Source: Streptomyces sp. NRRL WC-3626
Lineage (GTDB): Bacteria; Actinomycetota; Actinomycetes; Streptomycetales; Streptomycetaceae
Direction: 5' to 3'
Length of the DNA stretch: 64,000 nt
Assembly: GCF_000718785.1 (NCBI RefSeq)
Contig: NZ_JOCA01000006.1
Span: 434,001-498,000 of the forward strand
Shown: positions 17,099-25,900 of the stretch, piece after piece
Position numbering within the stretch: the first letter of the stretch is position 1
Layout: every line of letters begins with the position of its first letter
Translations under genes and position numbers: made by a program
The notes under the pieces: model-generated
What the model saw: only the letters and a program-made list of their open reading frames with translations
Told to the model about the DNA's origin: nothing
Databases searched by the model: none

Positions 17099-18553
17099 TT
17101 ACCCGCGGAACGCCCCCGGGTGGGTCTGCTCGCGCACCGACACGTACTGCTGGCGCACCGCCTGACCCACCGCGAGCTCGTCCCCCGGATCCAGCACCTG
17201 CGCCACCGGGCCCTGCCAGATGGGCGGGGTACGCGGATCGAGTGCGCCCTGCGACACACCGAGCGCCCAGGCCGCCTGCCGGGCCGCGCCGATCGCCGCG
17301 TAGTCCGCCGGCTGCGGCACCACGACCTGCGCCCCGAACAGCGCGGGCGCCGCCGACTGCACGGCCGGCAGTTCCGCGGCCGGCCCCAGCAGGAACACCC
17401 GCCGCACGTCCACGCCCCGGCCGCGCAGCACGTCCAGCGCGTCCGCGAGGGCGCACAGCATGCCCTCGAACGCGGCCCGCGCCAGATGCTCCGCCTTCAT
17501 CGACTCGCGCCGCAGCCCCGCCAGCGTGCCCGCGGTGTGCGGCAGATTCGGGGTGCGCTCGCCCTCCAGATACGGCAGCAGCACCAGCCCGTGCGACCCC
17601 GGCGTCGACTTCATCGCCAGATCGGACAGGCTCTCCAGATCGGGCAGGCCGAGCAGTTCGGCGGTCCCGCGCAGGGCCCGTACGGCGTTCAGGGTGGTGA
17701 CGACGGGCAGATGCATGCCGGTCGCGTCCGCCAAAGAGGTGATCATGCCGGACGGGTCGACGAGCGCCTCGGGGTGCACGGCCATCACGGACCCGGACGC
17801 GCCCAGCGACACCACCGCGTCCCCCAGCCCGATCCCGAGCCCGAACGCCGCCGCCATCGTCTCGCCCGTACCGGCGGAGATCAGCAGCCCTTCCGGAGTC
17901 GTACCGGCCGCGTCCGCGGGGCCGATCACCTCGGGCAGCATCACCTGGTGGCCGAGGGCCAGCTCGACCAGATCCGGCCGGTAACCGCCGGTGGCCGCCG
18001 CCCAGTACCCGGTGCCGGACGCCCCGCCCCGGTCGGTGGTGCGCCGCACCGGCCGGCCGAGCAGCTGCCACACCAGCCAGTCGTGCGCCTGCAGCAGTAC
18101 GGCGGTCCGCGCGGCGTTCTCCGGTTCGCTGCGGGCCATCCAGCGCAGCTTGGTCACCGGCTGCGCGGCTCCGGGCACACTGCCCACGGCCTGCGCCCAC
18201 GCCTCCCGCCCGCCCAACGCGTCGAGCAGATCGGCCGCGGCGACCTGCGCACGCTTGTCACCCCCGGTCATCGCCGGCCGTACGGTGTTGCCCTGCGAGT
18301 CCAGCGGCACCAGCGCGTTCTGCTGCGCCGACACGCCGATGGCCTGCACGCCCTCCAGCAGCCCGCCGCCCGCCGCCTCGCCCAGGGACAGCAGCCAGGC
18401 CTGCGGGTCGACGTCGGAGGGGCGGCCGCCGCCGTCGGCGCCCTGGATCGGATGCTGGGCATACCCCTGCCTGAGCACGGCTCCCGTGTCCGCGTCACAG
18501 ACGACGATGCGAGTGAAATCCGGCGCGCTGTCCAGTCCGGCGACTATCCCCAT
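17099..18553 (-). CDS. FGGY-family carbohydrate kinase (xylulokinase-like)
   Basis: A 484-residue kinase. It shows the N-terminal FGGY nucleotide fold (GIVAGLDSAPDFTRIVVCDAD), sugar-site residues around TTDRGGASGTGYWA including the conserved catalytic aspartate, and the C-terminal ATP-binding lobe (LISAGTGETMAAAFGLG, SLGASGSVMAVH, LPYLEGERTPNLP). It should phosphorylate a pentulose or similar sugar; the phosphate-loop DSAPDFT differs from the usual D-GTxS, so substrate or activity may differ from classical XylB. ATG at 18551-18553 puts the domain at residue 2; an upstream ATG (18569-18571) would add six basic residues. No isomerase or transporter is adjacent. Confidence 0.85.
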   Translation of the reverse strand: MGIVAGLDSAPDFTRIVVCDADTGAVLRQGYAQHPIQGADGGGRPSDVDPQAWLLSLGEAAGGGLLEGVQAIGVSAQQNALVPLDSQGNTVRPAMTGGDKRAQVAAADLLDALGGREAWAQAVGSVPGAAQPVTKLRWMARSEPENAARTAVLLQAHDWLVWQLLGRPVRRTTDRGGASGTGYWAAATGGYRPDLVELALGHQVMLPEVIGPADAAGTTPEGLLISAGTGETMAAAFGLGIGLGDAVVSLGASGSVMAVHPEALVDPSGMITSLADATGMHLPVVTTLNAVRALRGTAELLGLPDLESLSDLAMKSTPGSHGLVLLPYLEGERTPNLPHTAGTLAGLRRESMKAEHLARAAFEGMLCALADALDVLRGRGVDVRRVFLLGPAAELPAVQSAAPALFGAQVVVPQPADYAAIGAARQAAWALGVSQGALDPRTPPIWQGPVAQVLDPGDELAVGQAVRQQYVSVREQTHPGAFRG

Positions 18554-18625
18554 ACGGCGATTTTGCCGCATGGGGACGGGTGCGTGGAGCGGGGGAGCCG
18601 TCGGGGCGCGTGCGGGGACGTCCCC

Positions 18626-18931
18626 TCACGTGTTGCTCGTGCCCCAGTCGTCCTCCGCCGGGGCGTGGGCCGTGCGTTCGCGCAGGGCGTGGACGCGCTG
18701 GGCGACCGAGTCGGGCATGCGGTCGCCCACCTTGTCGCTGACCGCGTGGTACGCCTTGTCCGCGAAGTCGCGGCCCTGCTGGGCCGCCGTCTCCGCGGTG
18801 TTGCGGACCGCGGGGTTCTGCGTGAACTGCTGCGCGGACCTCTTCATCTGCTCGTAGCGCTCGCGTCCGGCTTTCGTGCCCAGCACGTAACCCAGGACGA
18901 CTCCGGCGACGAACGTGAGCCGGTAACGCAT
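18626..18931 (-). CDS. Small YtxH-like membrane-associated protein
   Basis: A 101-residue protein starting MRYRLTFVAGVVLGYVLGTKAGRERY, one short N-terminal membrane segment followed by the GTKAGRERYEQ motif typical of YtxH-domain proteins, then an amphipathic helical, alanine/glutamine-rich tail. ATG at 18929-18931 follows GGGTGA at good spacing; the longer open frame would run through a tRNA gene and is not credible. Function of the family is unknown. It is transcribed toward the kinase gene, 72 bases away. Confidence 0.8.
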   Translation of the reverse strand: MRYRLTFVAGVVLGYVLGTKAGRERYEQMKRSAQQFTQNPAVRNTAETAAQQGRDFADKAYHAVSDKVGDRMPDSVAQRVHALRERTAHAPAEDDWGTSNT

Positions 18932-19078
18932 GGCGGTCACCCTTCCCATAGTTCCGGCGACAGGGCCGGGGAGTACCGATTGGCGGAGCACCCCCCTGCT
19001 TGCGCTAATGTATGTGTCGCAGCGAGCGAGCGCCCCCTGGCGAATACCCAGGCGGGTACGTTCGATGCAACGAGGCAT

Positions 19079-19151
19079 TCCTCCGTAGCTCAATTGGCAG
19101 AGCAGCCGGCTGTTAACCGGCAGGTTACTGGTTCGAGTCCAGTCGGGGGAG
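19079..19151 (+). tRNA. tRNA-Asn (GTT), copy 1
   Basis: A 73-nt cloverleaf: acceptor TCCTCCG/CGGGGGA with G-U pairing, D-arm GTAGCTCAATTGGCAGAGCA, anticodon stem GCCGG/CCGGC with loop CTGTTAA (anticodon GTT at 19112-19114), T-arm ACTGGTTCGAGTCCAGT, discriminator G. The CCA end is not encoded. Confidence 0.95.
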
Positions 19152-19156
19152 CTCGG

Positions 19157-19229
19157 TCCCCTGTAGCTCAATTGGCAGAGCAGCCGGCTGTTAACCGGCA
19201 GGTTACTGGTTCGAGTCCAGTCGGGGGAG
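19157..19229 (+). tRNA. tRNA-Asn (GTT), copy 2
   Basis: Second tandem copy, 78 bases downstream and identical to copy 1 from the D-arm to the discriminator; only the 5' acceptor strand differs (TCCCCTG against CGGGGGA). The anticodon is GTT and CCA is not encoded. A short five-base spacer separates the copies, so they are probably co-transcribed. Confidence 0.95.
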
Positions 19230-19240
19230 CATGCTGAACG

Positions 19241-19263
19241 AGGACCCCGTTGGGGTCCTTTTT
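19241..19263 (+). terminator. Rho-independent terminator after the tRNA-Asn pair
   Basis: AGGACCCC (19241-19248), loop GTT, GGGGTCCT (19252-19259) followed by TTTTC gives an 8-bp stem with a T-run, unusually textbook-like for this GC-rich genome, 12 bases after the second tRNA-Asn. Confidence 0.9.
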
Positions 19264-19408
19264 CATGTCCGGGGGAACCGTGCGCCGACCGGCGAAGTCT
19301 CCATGGTCACCAAGGCCGTACGCAGCGCCGACCATCCGAAGCAGGAGATCGTATGAGCGGCTATGCTGCGGCAGACGGCGCGCACACATGTACGCGACAC
19401 GCCGCTAT

Positions 19409-19482
19409 GGGGCGGTAGCTCAGCCGGTTAGAGCAGCGGACTCATAATCCGTCGGCCGTGGGTTCGAGTCCCACCCGCCCCA
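19409..19482 (+). tRNA. tRNA with CAT anticodon (elongator Met or Ile2)
   Basis: A 74-nt cloverleaf: acceptor GGGGCGG/CCGCCCC, D-arm GTAGCTCAGCCGGTTAGAGCA, anticodon loop CTCATAA (CAT), T-arm GTGGGTTCGAGTCCCAC, discriminator A, and an encoded CCA at 19483-19485. CAT can mean elongator tRNA-Met or a TilS-modified tRNA-Ile2; the acceptor stem lacks the C4:G69 TilS determinant known from E. coli, leaning toward Met, but this is not decisive. Confidence 0.9.
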
Positions 19483-19524
19483 CCACGCACTCCTCTTGGC
19501 GCCTCCGACAGCACGGCGAAGCCG

Positions 19525-19671
19525 CTACTCGGGGGTCTCGTCCGTCGTCGACGGTTCTCGTTCGCCCTCCGCCTGGGACGGGGTCGAGTGAGGGATCTCC
19601 GGAATGTTCCATTCGTCGTCGTCGCGGTCGCCCTCGGCCTGGGACGGGGTGTGTTCGCTCAGTTCGCTCAT
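19525..19671 (-). CDS. 48-residue acidic peptide with duplicated TPSQAEG motif
   Basis: The frame starts at ATG 19669-19671 (MSELSEHTPSQAEG) after GGAG with 7-base spacing and ends TAG at 19525-19527. The motif TPSQAEG occurs twice, at residues 8-14 and 30-36, with DRDDDEWNIPEIPHS between and EREPSTTDETPE after the second copy. The peptide is very acidic, has no cysteine and no membrane segment, and is probably disordered. It lies 64 bases downstream of the STAS-ANTAR gene on the same strand, so it may be the last gene of that operon. No known family is recognised. The in-frame peptide repeat and ribosome site support real coding despite the small size. Confidence 0.6.
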   Translation of the reverse strand: MSELSEHTPSQAEGDRDDDEWNIPEIPHSTPSQAEGEREPSTTDETPE

Positions 19672-19735
19672 GGTGGTGGCTCCGGTCGCGGGGCGGATGG
19701 TGCGTTCGTGGCCGGGTACCCCGTGCGGGACGGTG

Positions 19736-20329
19736 TCATCGGAGGGAGCGGCGGGCCAGGGCGCGGGACAGGGCCGCGCGGACGTTTTCCGGCGGCGGAG
19801 TGGCCTGCGCGGCCGCCGAGGCGGTGAGTGATTCCGCGACCGTGCGCAGTCTGGTGTTGGACAGCTGGGACGCCTCCCGCAGGATGTGCCACGCCTCGTC
19901 CGAGGTGCAGCCGTACGTCGCCATGAGGATGCCGCGGGCCTGGTCGATCACCGGGCGGGACGCGATCGCCTGCCGCAGCTGCTCCACCTCCTCCTGGAGC
20001 AGGAGCAGACGTTCCTCCTGCTCCTGGGCCGGGCGCAGGGGATCGGTGGTGTCGAGGCCGGCCAGTTCCAGGACGCGGCGCGGCTGGCCGTTCCAGCGCG
20101 TGGCCGTGACCGGCACCGAACGGCGCCGGCGGTGGTCGCGCAGCACCTCCAGGAACTCCAGGCCCCCCGTGTCCATGAAGTACACGCCGCTCATGTCCAC
20201 ATCGACCCGGGCCGTGCCCGCGGGCAGCTCCGCCAGTTTCGCGGCCAGGACCCGCGCACACCCGCGCACCAGCTCGCCGCGCGGCGTGAGCAGCGCCCGG
20301 CCCGCGTCCGTGCGACCGCCGATGACCAA
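19736..20329 (-). CDS. STAS-ANTAR regulatory protein
   Basis: About 197 residues. The N-terminal half is an STAS domain (ALLTPRGELVRGCARVLAAK, RVDVDMSGVYFMDTGGLEFL); the C-terminal half after a coiled-coil-like glutamate/leucine stretch is an ANTAR RNA-binding domain (LRQAIASRPVIDQARGILMA, TSDEAWHILREASQLSNTRL). ANTAR proteins usually prevent transcription termination by binding two-hairpin RNA; STAS would provide regulation by a partner kinase. The start is uncertain: TTG at 20327-20329 with GGAAAGG upstream fits the domain, while GTG at 20402-20404 adds 25 arginine-rich residues. It is divergent from the STAS / MEDS-HATPase pair. Confidence 0.8.
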   Translation of the reverse strand: MVIGGRTDAGRALLTPRGELVRGCARVLAAKLAELPAGTARVDVDMSGVYFMDTGGLEFLEVLRDHRRRRSVPVTATRWNGQPRRVLELAGLDTTDPLRPAQEQEERLLLLQEEVEQLRQAIASRPVIDQARGILMATYGCTSDEAWHILREASQLSNTRLRTVAESLTASAAAQATPPPENVRAALSRALARRSLR

Positions 20330-20512
20330 GGTGCTCAGCCTTTCCGGGAGGGGGCGTTCGGATGGGTTTGTCCGTCGCCGGCACCGGAGCGGTAGGCTGC
20401 GCACGGTCCCGGCTGCGCTGGGGGTGCGCCTGCCCACCCCGCGGCGTCCTACACACCCGGCCGGGGAATGGCCGGGAACCGACGGGGTACAGGCCGGGAA
20501 GTGTGGGGAGAC

Positions 20513-20839
20513 GTGGACGATCGCCGGACGCCGTCGCTGACGGTGCGCCCGCTCAAGAGCGGCCGGGGTGTCCGCGCGGCCGGGGAGATCGGTCTGGCCA
20601 CGCATACGATCTGGGAGCGCGTGCTGGAGCAGGCCGTGCGCGAGGGTGAGGCCGTGTACCAGCTGGAACTGTCCGAGGTGACGTTCGTCGACGTCGCGGG
20701 CGCCGGAGCGCTCGCGGCGGCCGCCGGGCGGCTCGGGGAGGGCCGCCGGTTCGTCGTGCGCCGGCCGCCGTCCGCGCTGTGCCGGGTGCTGGAGACGTTC
20801 TGGCCCGGCCTGTCGACGATCGAGGTGTCGATGTCATGA
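20513..20839 (+). CDS. STAS-domain anti-sigma-factor-antagonist-like protein
   Basis: About 108 residues, a single STAS domain: LTVRPLKSGRGVRAAGEIGL, VYQLELSEVTFVDVAGAGAL and FVVRRPPSALCRVLETF match the SpoIIAA/RsbV layout. The usual phosphorylated serine in the D-S-S-G motif is replaced (VDVAGAG), so regulation by serine phosphorylation is doubtful. Start codons at 20513 (GTG), 20501 (GTG) and 20468 (ATG) are possible; none has an ideal ribosome site. Its TGA overlaps the ATG of the next gene, so it is coupled to the MEDS-HATPase protein and is its likely binding partner. Confidence 0.8.
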   Translation: MDDRRTPSLTVRPLKSGRGVRAAGEIGLATHTIWERVLEQAVREGEAVYQLELSEVTFVDVAGAGALAAAAGRLGEGRRFVVRRPPSALCRVLETFWPGLSTIEVSMS

Positions 20840-21777
20840 GTGCCGCGGCCGAACACATGGATGTGCTCCCCGGTCCCTTCGTCCACCCCGCCCTCTTCTA
20901 CCGGGACGAGCGGGAGTACCTGGACGCCACCGTGCCCTTCGTGCGCGAGGGGCTCGCGGCCGGCGAGGCCGTGGCGGTCGCCGTGCCCGGTGAGCGGCTG
21001 CGGCTGGTCCGGGACGCCCTCGGCGCCGACGCGGACACCGTCCGCCTCCTCGACATGCGCGAGGCCGGACGCAACCCCGGCCGGATCATCCCCGGGGTGC
21101 TGCGCGCCTTCGCCGACACCGTGGCGTCGGGGCGGCGGGTGCGGATCATCGGCGAACCCGTCTGGGCCGGCCGCTCCGCCGCCGAGTACCCCGCCTGCGT
21201 CCAGCACGAGGCGCTGATCAACGCCGCCTTCCGGGACCGCGCGGTGACGATCCTGTGCCCGTACGACGCCGCACGGCTGCCCGCGTACGTACTGGCCGAC
21301 GCGTACGCCACCCACCCCACCGTCATCCCCGCCGGGCCCCGGCCGCGGTCGTACGACCCCGACGCGGCCGTCGCCCGGTACAACGAGCCGCTGCCGCTCG
21401 TCGCCGACGCGATGACCTTCCCCTTCGCCGCCGAGTCGCTGCCCACGGCACGGCACGCCGCCTCCGACGAGGGCCGGCGGCTCGGCCTCACCGGCGTCAC
21501 CCTCGAGGACCTCGCCCTCGCCACCGCCGAGCTGACCACGAACAGCGTGCTGCACGGCGGCGGTTCGGGGGTGCTGCGGGTGTGGGCCGAGGGCGGCCAT
21601 GTGCTGTGCGAGGTGCGCGACGGGGGCCGGATGACCGACCCCCTCGCCGGACGCCGCCCCGCGAGCCGGGACCAGCGGGGCGGTCGCGGACTGCTGATGG
21701 TCCATCTGATCGCCGACCTGGTGCGCGTGCACACGGGGGACGACGGTACGACGATCAGATGCTGGTTCTCCCGCTGA
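20836..21777 (+). CDS. MEDS-domain protein with C-terminal anti-sigma-type HATPase
   Basis: A 313-residue protein. Residues about 10-175 are a MEDS (DcmR-type sensory) domain (FVHPALFYRDEREYLDATVP, VRIIGEPVWAGRSAAEYPAC, ILCPYDAARLP). Residues about 205-313 are a GHKL ATPase of the RsbW/SpoIIAB class, with N-box LATAELTTNSVLHGGG, G1 VLCEVRDGGRM and G2 RGGRGLLMVHLIAD. It is probably a histidine-kinase-like anti-sigma or switch kinase whose activity is tuned by ligand or redox signals on the MEDS part. ATG at 20836 overlaps the upstream STAS gene stop (ATGA). The gene converges with mbl, leaving 9 bases. Confidence 0.85.
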   Translation: MSAAAEHMDVLPGPFVHPALFYRDEREYLDATVPFVREGLAAGEAVAVAVPGERLRLVRDALGADADTVRLLDMREAGRNPGRIIPGVLRAFADTVASGRRVRIIGEPVWAGRSAAEYPACVQHEALINAAFRDRAVTILCPYDAARLPAYVLADAYATHPTVIPAGPRPRSYDPDAAVARYNEPLPLVADAMTFPFAAESLPTARHAASDEGRRLGLTGVTLEDLALATAELTTNSVLHGGGSGVLRVWAEGGHVLCEVRDGGRMTDPLAGRRPASRDQRGGRGLLMVHLIADLVRVHTGDDGTTIRCWFSR

Positions 21778-21786
21778 CCCTCCGGC

Positions 21787-22824
21787 TCACGCCCGCAGCG
21801 GGTCCAGGACCATCGGGGCGATCTTGCCCTCCAGCATCTCGCCCAGCCCCTGTACGGCGCAGAGCTCCGGGCGTTCCGCGATGTGCACCGGCATGCCCGT
21901 CGCCTGGCGGAGCATCTGGTCGAGGCCCGGCAGCAGCGCGCTGCCGCCGACCATCATGATGCCGCGGTCGACGAGGTCGGCGACCAGGTCCGGCGGGCAT
22001 TCCCGCAGCACCCTGCCGATGCCGTCGAGGACGGCGGTGAGCGGCGTCTGGATGGCCCGCCGTACGGCGGCCGTGTCGACGTGTACGGAGCGGGCCAGAC
22101 CGGTGGCGACGTCCCGGCCGTGGATCTCCGTGGACGCCGGGCCCTGCGGGGTGAGCCCGTTGCCGTGCAGGGCGAGCTGCAGGGGCCGTACGGACTGGCT
22201 CGGCAGCATCAGTTCGTGCTGGTGGCGCAGGTGCTGCACGATCGCGTGGTCCACGGCCTCACCCCCGACGGGGATGCGCTCCGCCGTCACGATCGCCCCG
22301 AGGGACAGCACGGCCACCTGGGTCGCCGCCGCACCGCACACCATGATCATGGTGGCCTCGGGCCGCTCCACCGGCAGACCGCAGCCGACGGCGGCGGCGA
22401 TGAGCGTGTCGACGAGCTCCACCCGGCGGGCCCCGAGGCCGACCAGGGTCTCGATCGCGGCGCGCCGGGCGAGCGGATCGGCGTCGTGCGGGACGCAGGC
22501 GGCGGCCCGCAGCCGGGGCCTGCGGCGCAGGGTGCGGCGCAACTTGTCGCCGAGCAGCTGCCGCAGCATGCGCTGCGCCATCTCGATGTCGACGACCGTG
22601 CCGCCGGTGACGGGGCGTACGACGCGGATGTAGGCCGGCGTACGGCCCGTCATCTTCTCCGCGAACTCGCCGACCGCGATCAGTGCTCCGGTGCGGGTGT
22701 TCACGGCGGCGGTGGACGGCTGGTCGACGACGAGTCCGGCGCCCTTGACGTAGACCCGGGTGCGGGCGGCGCCCAGGTCGACGGCGAAGTGGCAGCGGCG
22801 CAGCTGCTCCAGACTGGCGGTCAC
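21787..22824 (-). CDS. mbl: MreB-like actin homologue (Mbl type)
   Basis: A 345-residue actin-fold protein. Phosphate-1 loop is HFAVDLGAARTRVYVKG, a GRTPAYIRVVRPVTGGTV segment matches the MreB connect region, and the adenosine motif MMVGGSALLPGLDQML is intact. The phosphate-2 loop, normally an acidic glycine-rich D-x-G-G-G-T, reads VCGAAATQVAVLSLG, so nucleotide hydrolysis may be altered. Streptomyces Mbl contributes to spore-wall formation together with MreB. GTG at 22822-22824 is preceded by GGGAGG with 7-base spacing; the ORF extension to 22962 is proline-rich leader without that support. Located next to the regulatory STAS/MEDS genes, which could mean linked developmental control. Confidence 0.88.
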   Translation of the reverse strand: MTASLEQLRRCHFAVDLGAARTRVYVKGAGLVVDQPSTAAVNTRTGALIAVGEFAEKMTGRTPAYIRVVRPVTGGTVVDIEMAQRMLRQLLGDKLRRTLRRRPRLRAAACVPHDADPLARRAAIETLVGLGARRVELVDTLIAAAVGCGLPVERPEATMIMVCGAAATQVAVLSLGAIVTAERIPVGGEAVDHAIVQHLRHQHELMLPSQSVRPLQLALHGNGLTPQGPASTEIHGRDVATGLARSVHVDTAAVRRAIQTPLTAVLDGIGRVLRECPPDLVADLVDRGIMMVGGSALLPGLDQMLRQATGMPVHIAERPELCAVQGLGEMLEGKIAPMVLDPLRA

Positions 22825-22951
22825 GTCAGATCCTCCCGAGCTCGCGGCCGTTCGGTCCGCCGGGGGGCGGACCTCTTTGGCATCGTGCGGGTGGGGCGGC
22901 GTGGGCGCGCCTTGTGGAGGGCCGGGTGGCGGACGGCCGAACGGGGATGGG

Positions 22952-25900
22952 TCAGGAGTCACCGCGCGGCGGCAGGGCGCGGACCGCGTCGAGCAGCGGG
23001 CGCAGACCCTCGACGGTGAGACTCGCCGGACCGGACCGGCGGAGGACGCCCTCGGTGTGCCGGCAGCCGATGAAGGGCACCCCCGCGGCCCCGGCGGCGG
23101 CGCTCTCCACGGCGGTCGACCCGATCATCACGCAGCGGGCCGGGACGGTGCCGAGCCGGTGGAGGGCGCGGCGCAGGACGTCCGGGTGGGGCATCAGCAG
23201 GGAGAGGTCGGCGGAACGGCCGTGCACGCCGCCCGCCAGATACGGGGTGAGGCCCACCCGGTTCAGGAAGGCCTCGGCCGCACCGGCCGCGTGATCGGTG
23301 ACCACGGCCAGGCGCAGGCGGCGGGCGGACAACGCCCGTACCAGATCGATGGACAGGGGCTCGGGGCGGGCCGTGCGGGCGGCTCTCGTCTCGTGGCGGT
23401 CCAGGGCCGCGCGCACTTCCTCCACCATGGGGTGGCCCGTCAGCGCGCGCAGCAGTTCGACGGGGGTGATGCCGTCCCCCGCGGGCGTCACCGGACGGCC
23501 CTCCGGCGCCAGTGGCCGTCTGCCGGACAGCGCGTCCTCGGGGTCCCGCCCCTCGACGGCGAGACGGGCGAGGTCCCGCACCACCTCGGCCGCCCGGCTG
23601 TCGTGGAACAGCCTGGTGAGCGTGGTGTCGAAACCGACGATCACGGCGTCGGCGGCCATGAGCACGTCGGCGGGCCCGATCTCCGGGTGCCGTGCGATGC
23701 GCGACGCGCGTGCGGCGGGGAGGGCGCTGACCAGGAGGTCCCAGCGGACGGTGCAGTGGGGCACGCCGTGCGTTCCGAGCCGCTCCAGGAGCGCGTGCCG
23801 CAGCTGTGCCCGGCCGGCGGAGGGAAGACGGTCGGCCGTCTCGCGCAAGCGGGTCGCGACGTGACGGCGGAGGAAGCCCCGCACGTCGTGCGGGCCGCCG
23901 CCGGCCAGGGCGACCGGATCGGAGACCCGCCACACGGCCTCGCCCCGGACCACGGCGACCGAGCCGTGCCTCAACTCCGGCCCCCTCAGCTCCAGCGCGG
24001 TGCGGTGCTCGGTCAGGTCGACCTCGTAGTAGCGGTCGGCGCCGGGGACGCGGCTGGTACCCAGCCCTCCGCCGGGCAGCGCGTAGACGACCGTCCTCGT
24101 CGAGCCCTGCGACGGCGGGAGGTGACCGGCGGGCAGGGGGAAGGGGCCCAGCACCGGGGGCAGCGGGGCGGTGTCGCGGGGGAAGGCGGTGTACCAGCCC
24201 ACCGTCCGCTCGCCGTCGAGGGGCCGGACCGACTCGGTGAGCTCCCGCTCCGTCGCCAGTTCCCGCCGGAGGGACGGTGTGAGGGCGAACACGCCGTGCG
24301 CCCCGGACGAGTCCAGTGCCGCACGGACCGCTGCCTCGGCGGGGAGTTCGGCCCGCCCTTCGTCCCACATGCGCAGGACGGTCACGATCAGCCGGGGCCC
24401 GCCCACCACCCGGAGCATGTCCGGGAACCCCCGCAGCGCGGCACGCAGCAGGGGCGCCGTCGGGCCGCCCGGCTGCACGAGGACCGTGCAGCCCTCGTCC
24501 CGCTCGAGGAACCGGTACGCCTCCGCGGGCATCCCGGCGGCCGTCAGGACCCGGGTGACCGCCCGTCCCAGGGCCGCCACGGTGTCGGGGTGCTCGGGGC
24601 CGTCCGCCACGTCGAAGAAGAAGCCGGTGAGGGCATCGGACGGGTCCACGAGATCCTGTCCGGCGGGTGTCGCGGACCCGTCGTCCTCCGAGGCTGACGG
24701 GCGTGCCTCGGGAGGGATGCCGGGGGGCCTGGAGACGTACGCGGGCCGGTCACCGAGCGGGTCCGAGGGCGAGGACGTCGTCGGGTCCCAGGCGGGGTAC
24801 GTGCCCTCGGGCAGCTCGTCCGGTGCGGCGAGCGGGTCGTACTCCGGCTCGTCGGGCGGTGTCCCGGAGGCGGGGTCGTCCCGTGCCGGGCCGTCGAGCT
24901 CCTCGCGCAGTTCGTGTCCCAGGGCCAGCAGCTCCGGGTGCCGGCCGCCGGCCAGCTCGTACTCCTCGTACACCGCCAGCGCTTCCTCGGCCCGGCCCTG
25001 GCGCCGCAGGGCGATGAGGTGGAGGCGGCGGAAGTCCTCGCGGGAGGGGTGGGCGCGTACCAGGGCCTCCAGGTCCGCCGCCGCGCGCGCCGGGTCCCCG
25101 AGGTCCAGGGCGAGTTCCGCGCGTTGGCGGTGGAGGTTCAGACGGAGCTGGGCCAGGCGGGTGCGGGCGGTCCGGGCGGCGGGGCCGGGGACGTCCGCGA
25201 GGGGTTCGCCGCCTTGCCAGAGTTCCAGCGCCTCGGTGATCAGCGTGTGCGCCTCGGTGAGGTCGTCCCGTCGGCGTGCCTCGTCGGCCCGGCGGACCAG
25301 GTCCTCGCAGTGCACCACGTCCACGTGGTCGGCGCTGGTGTGCAGGGCGAAGCCGTGGGAGAGCGTCGCCAGCACGCCGGGTCCCAGGGCGTCGCGCAGC
25401 CGGGACGCCGTCACGCCCAGGACCGCCATGGCGTTGTCCGGTTCGTCGGGGGCGCTCCACATGCCTCGTCTGAGGTCGTCGTGCGTCACGGTACGGCCGT
25501 GCTTGAGCAGCAGCACGGCCAGCATGGCGCGCTCGTGCGGTCCCAGTGCGGGGAAGCGGCCGGCCAGTTCGACGCGGAACGGGCCGAGGGCGTGGTAGCG
25601 GCGCCGTTCCTCGTACGTCGCTTCGGCGAGGCGCGGCAGTTCCGGGTCGAGGAGCAGGTCCCGGCCCCGGGTCTGTGCCTCGGCGGAGGGGGACATCAGC
25701 AGTTCGAGTGCGCGCGCGTACTTCTCCCGCAGGTCCTGCGGGAGATGGCCGAGGTTGCGCGGATCGAGGGGAACCGTCAGCCGCGCGGTCCCCCACGCCA
25801 GCATCAGCAGCATCTCGCACAGGGCCCTCAGGTCCTCCGACCGTCCCGCCGGGCCCGAGGTCCGGCCGGGTTCGAAGAGGCTGAGCCGCACCGTTCCGTC

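Noticed and set aside
18932..19171. Longer YtxH-like frame running back through tRNA-Asn copy 1
   Set aside because: The extension crosses a tRNA gene and the ATG at 18931 has a good ribosome site at the domain start.
17021..19237. 738-codon plus-strand frame over the kinase gene and tRNA-Asn genes
   Set aside because: It runs through tRNA genes and shows no domain; typical GC-rich antisense frame.
19079..19485. tRNA cluster as integration site (att) of a mobile element
   Set aside because: No integrase and no second tRNA 3'-end copy beyond the tandem tRNA-Asn genes; the duplicated tRNA is complete.
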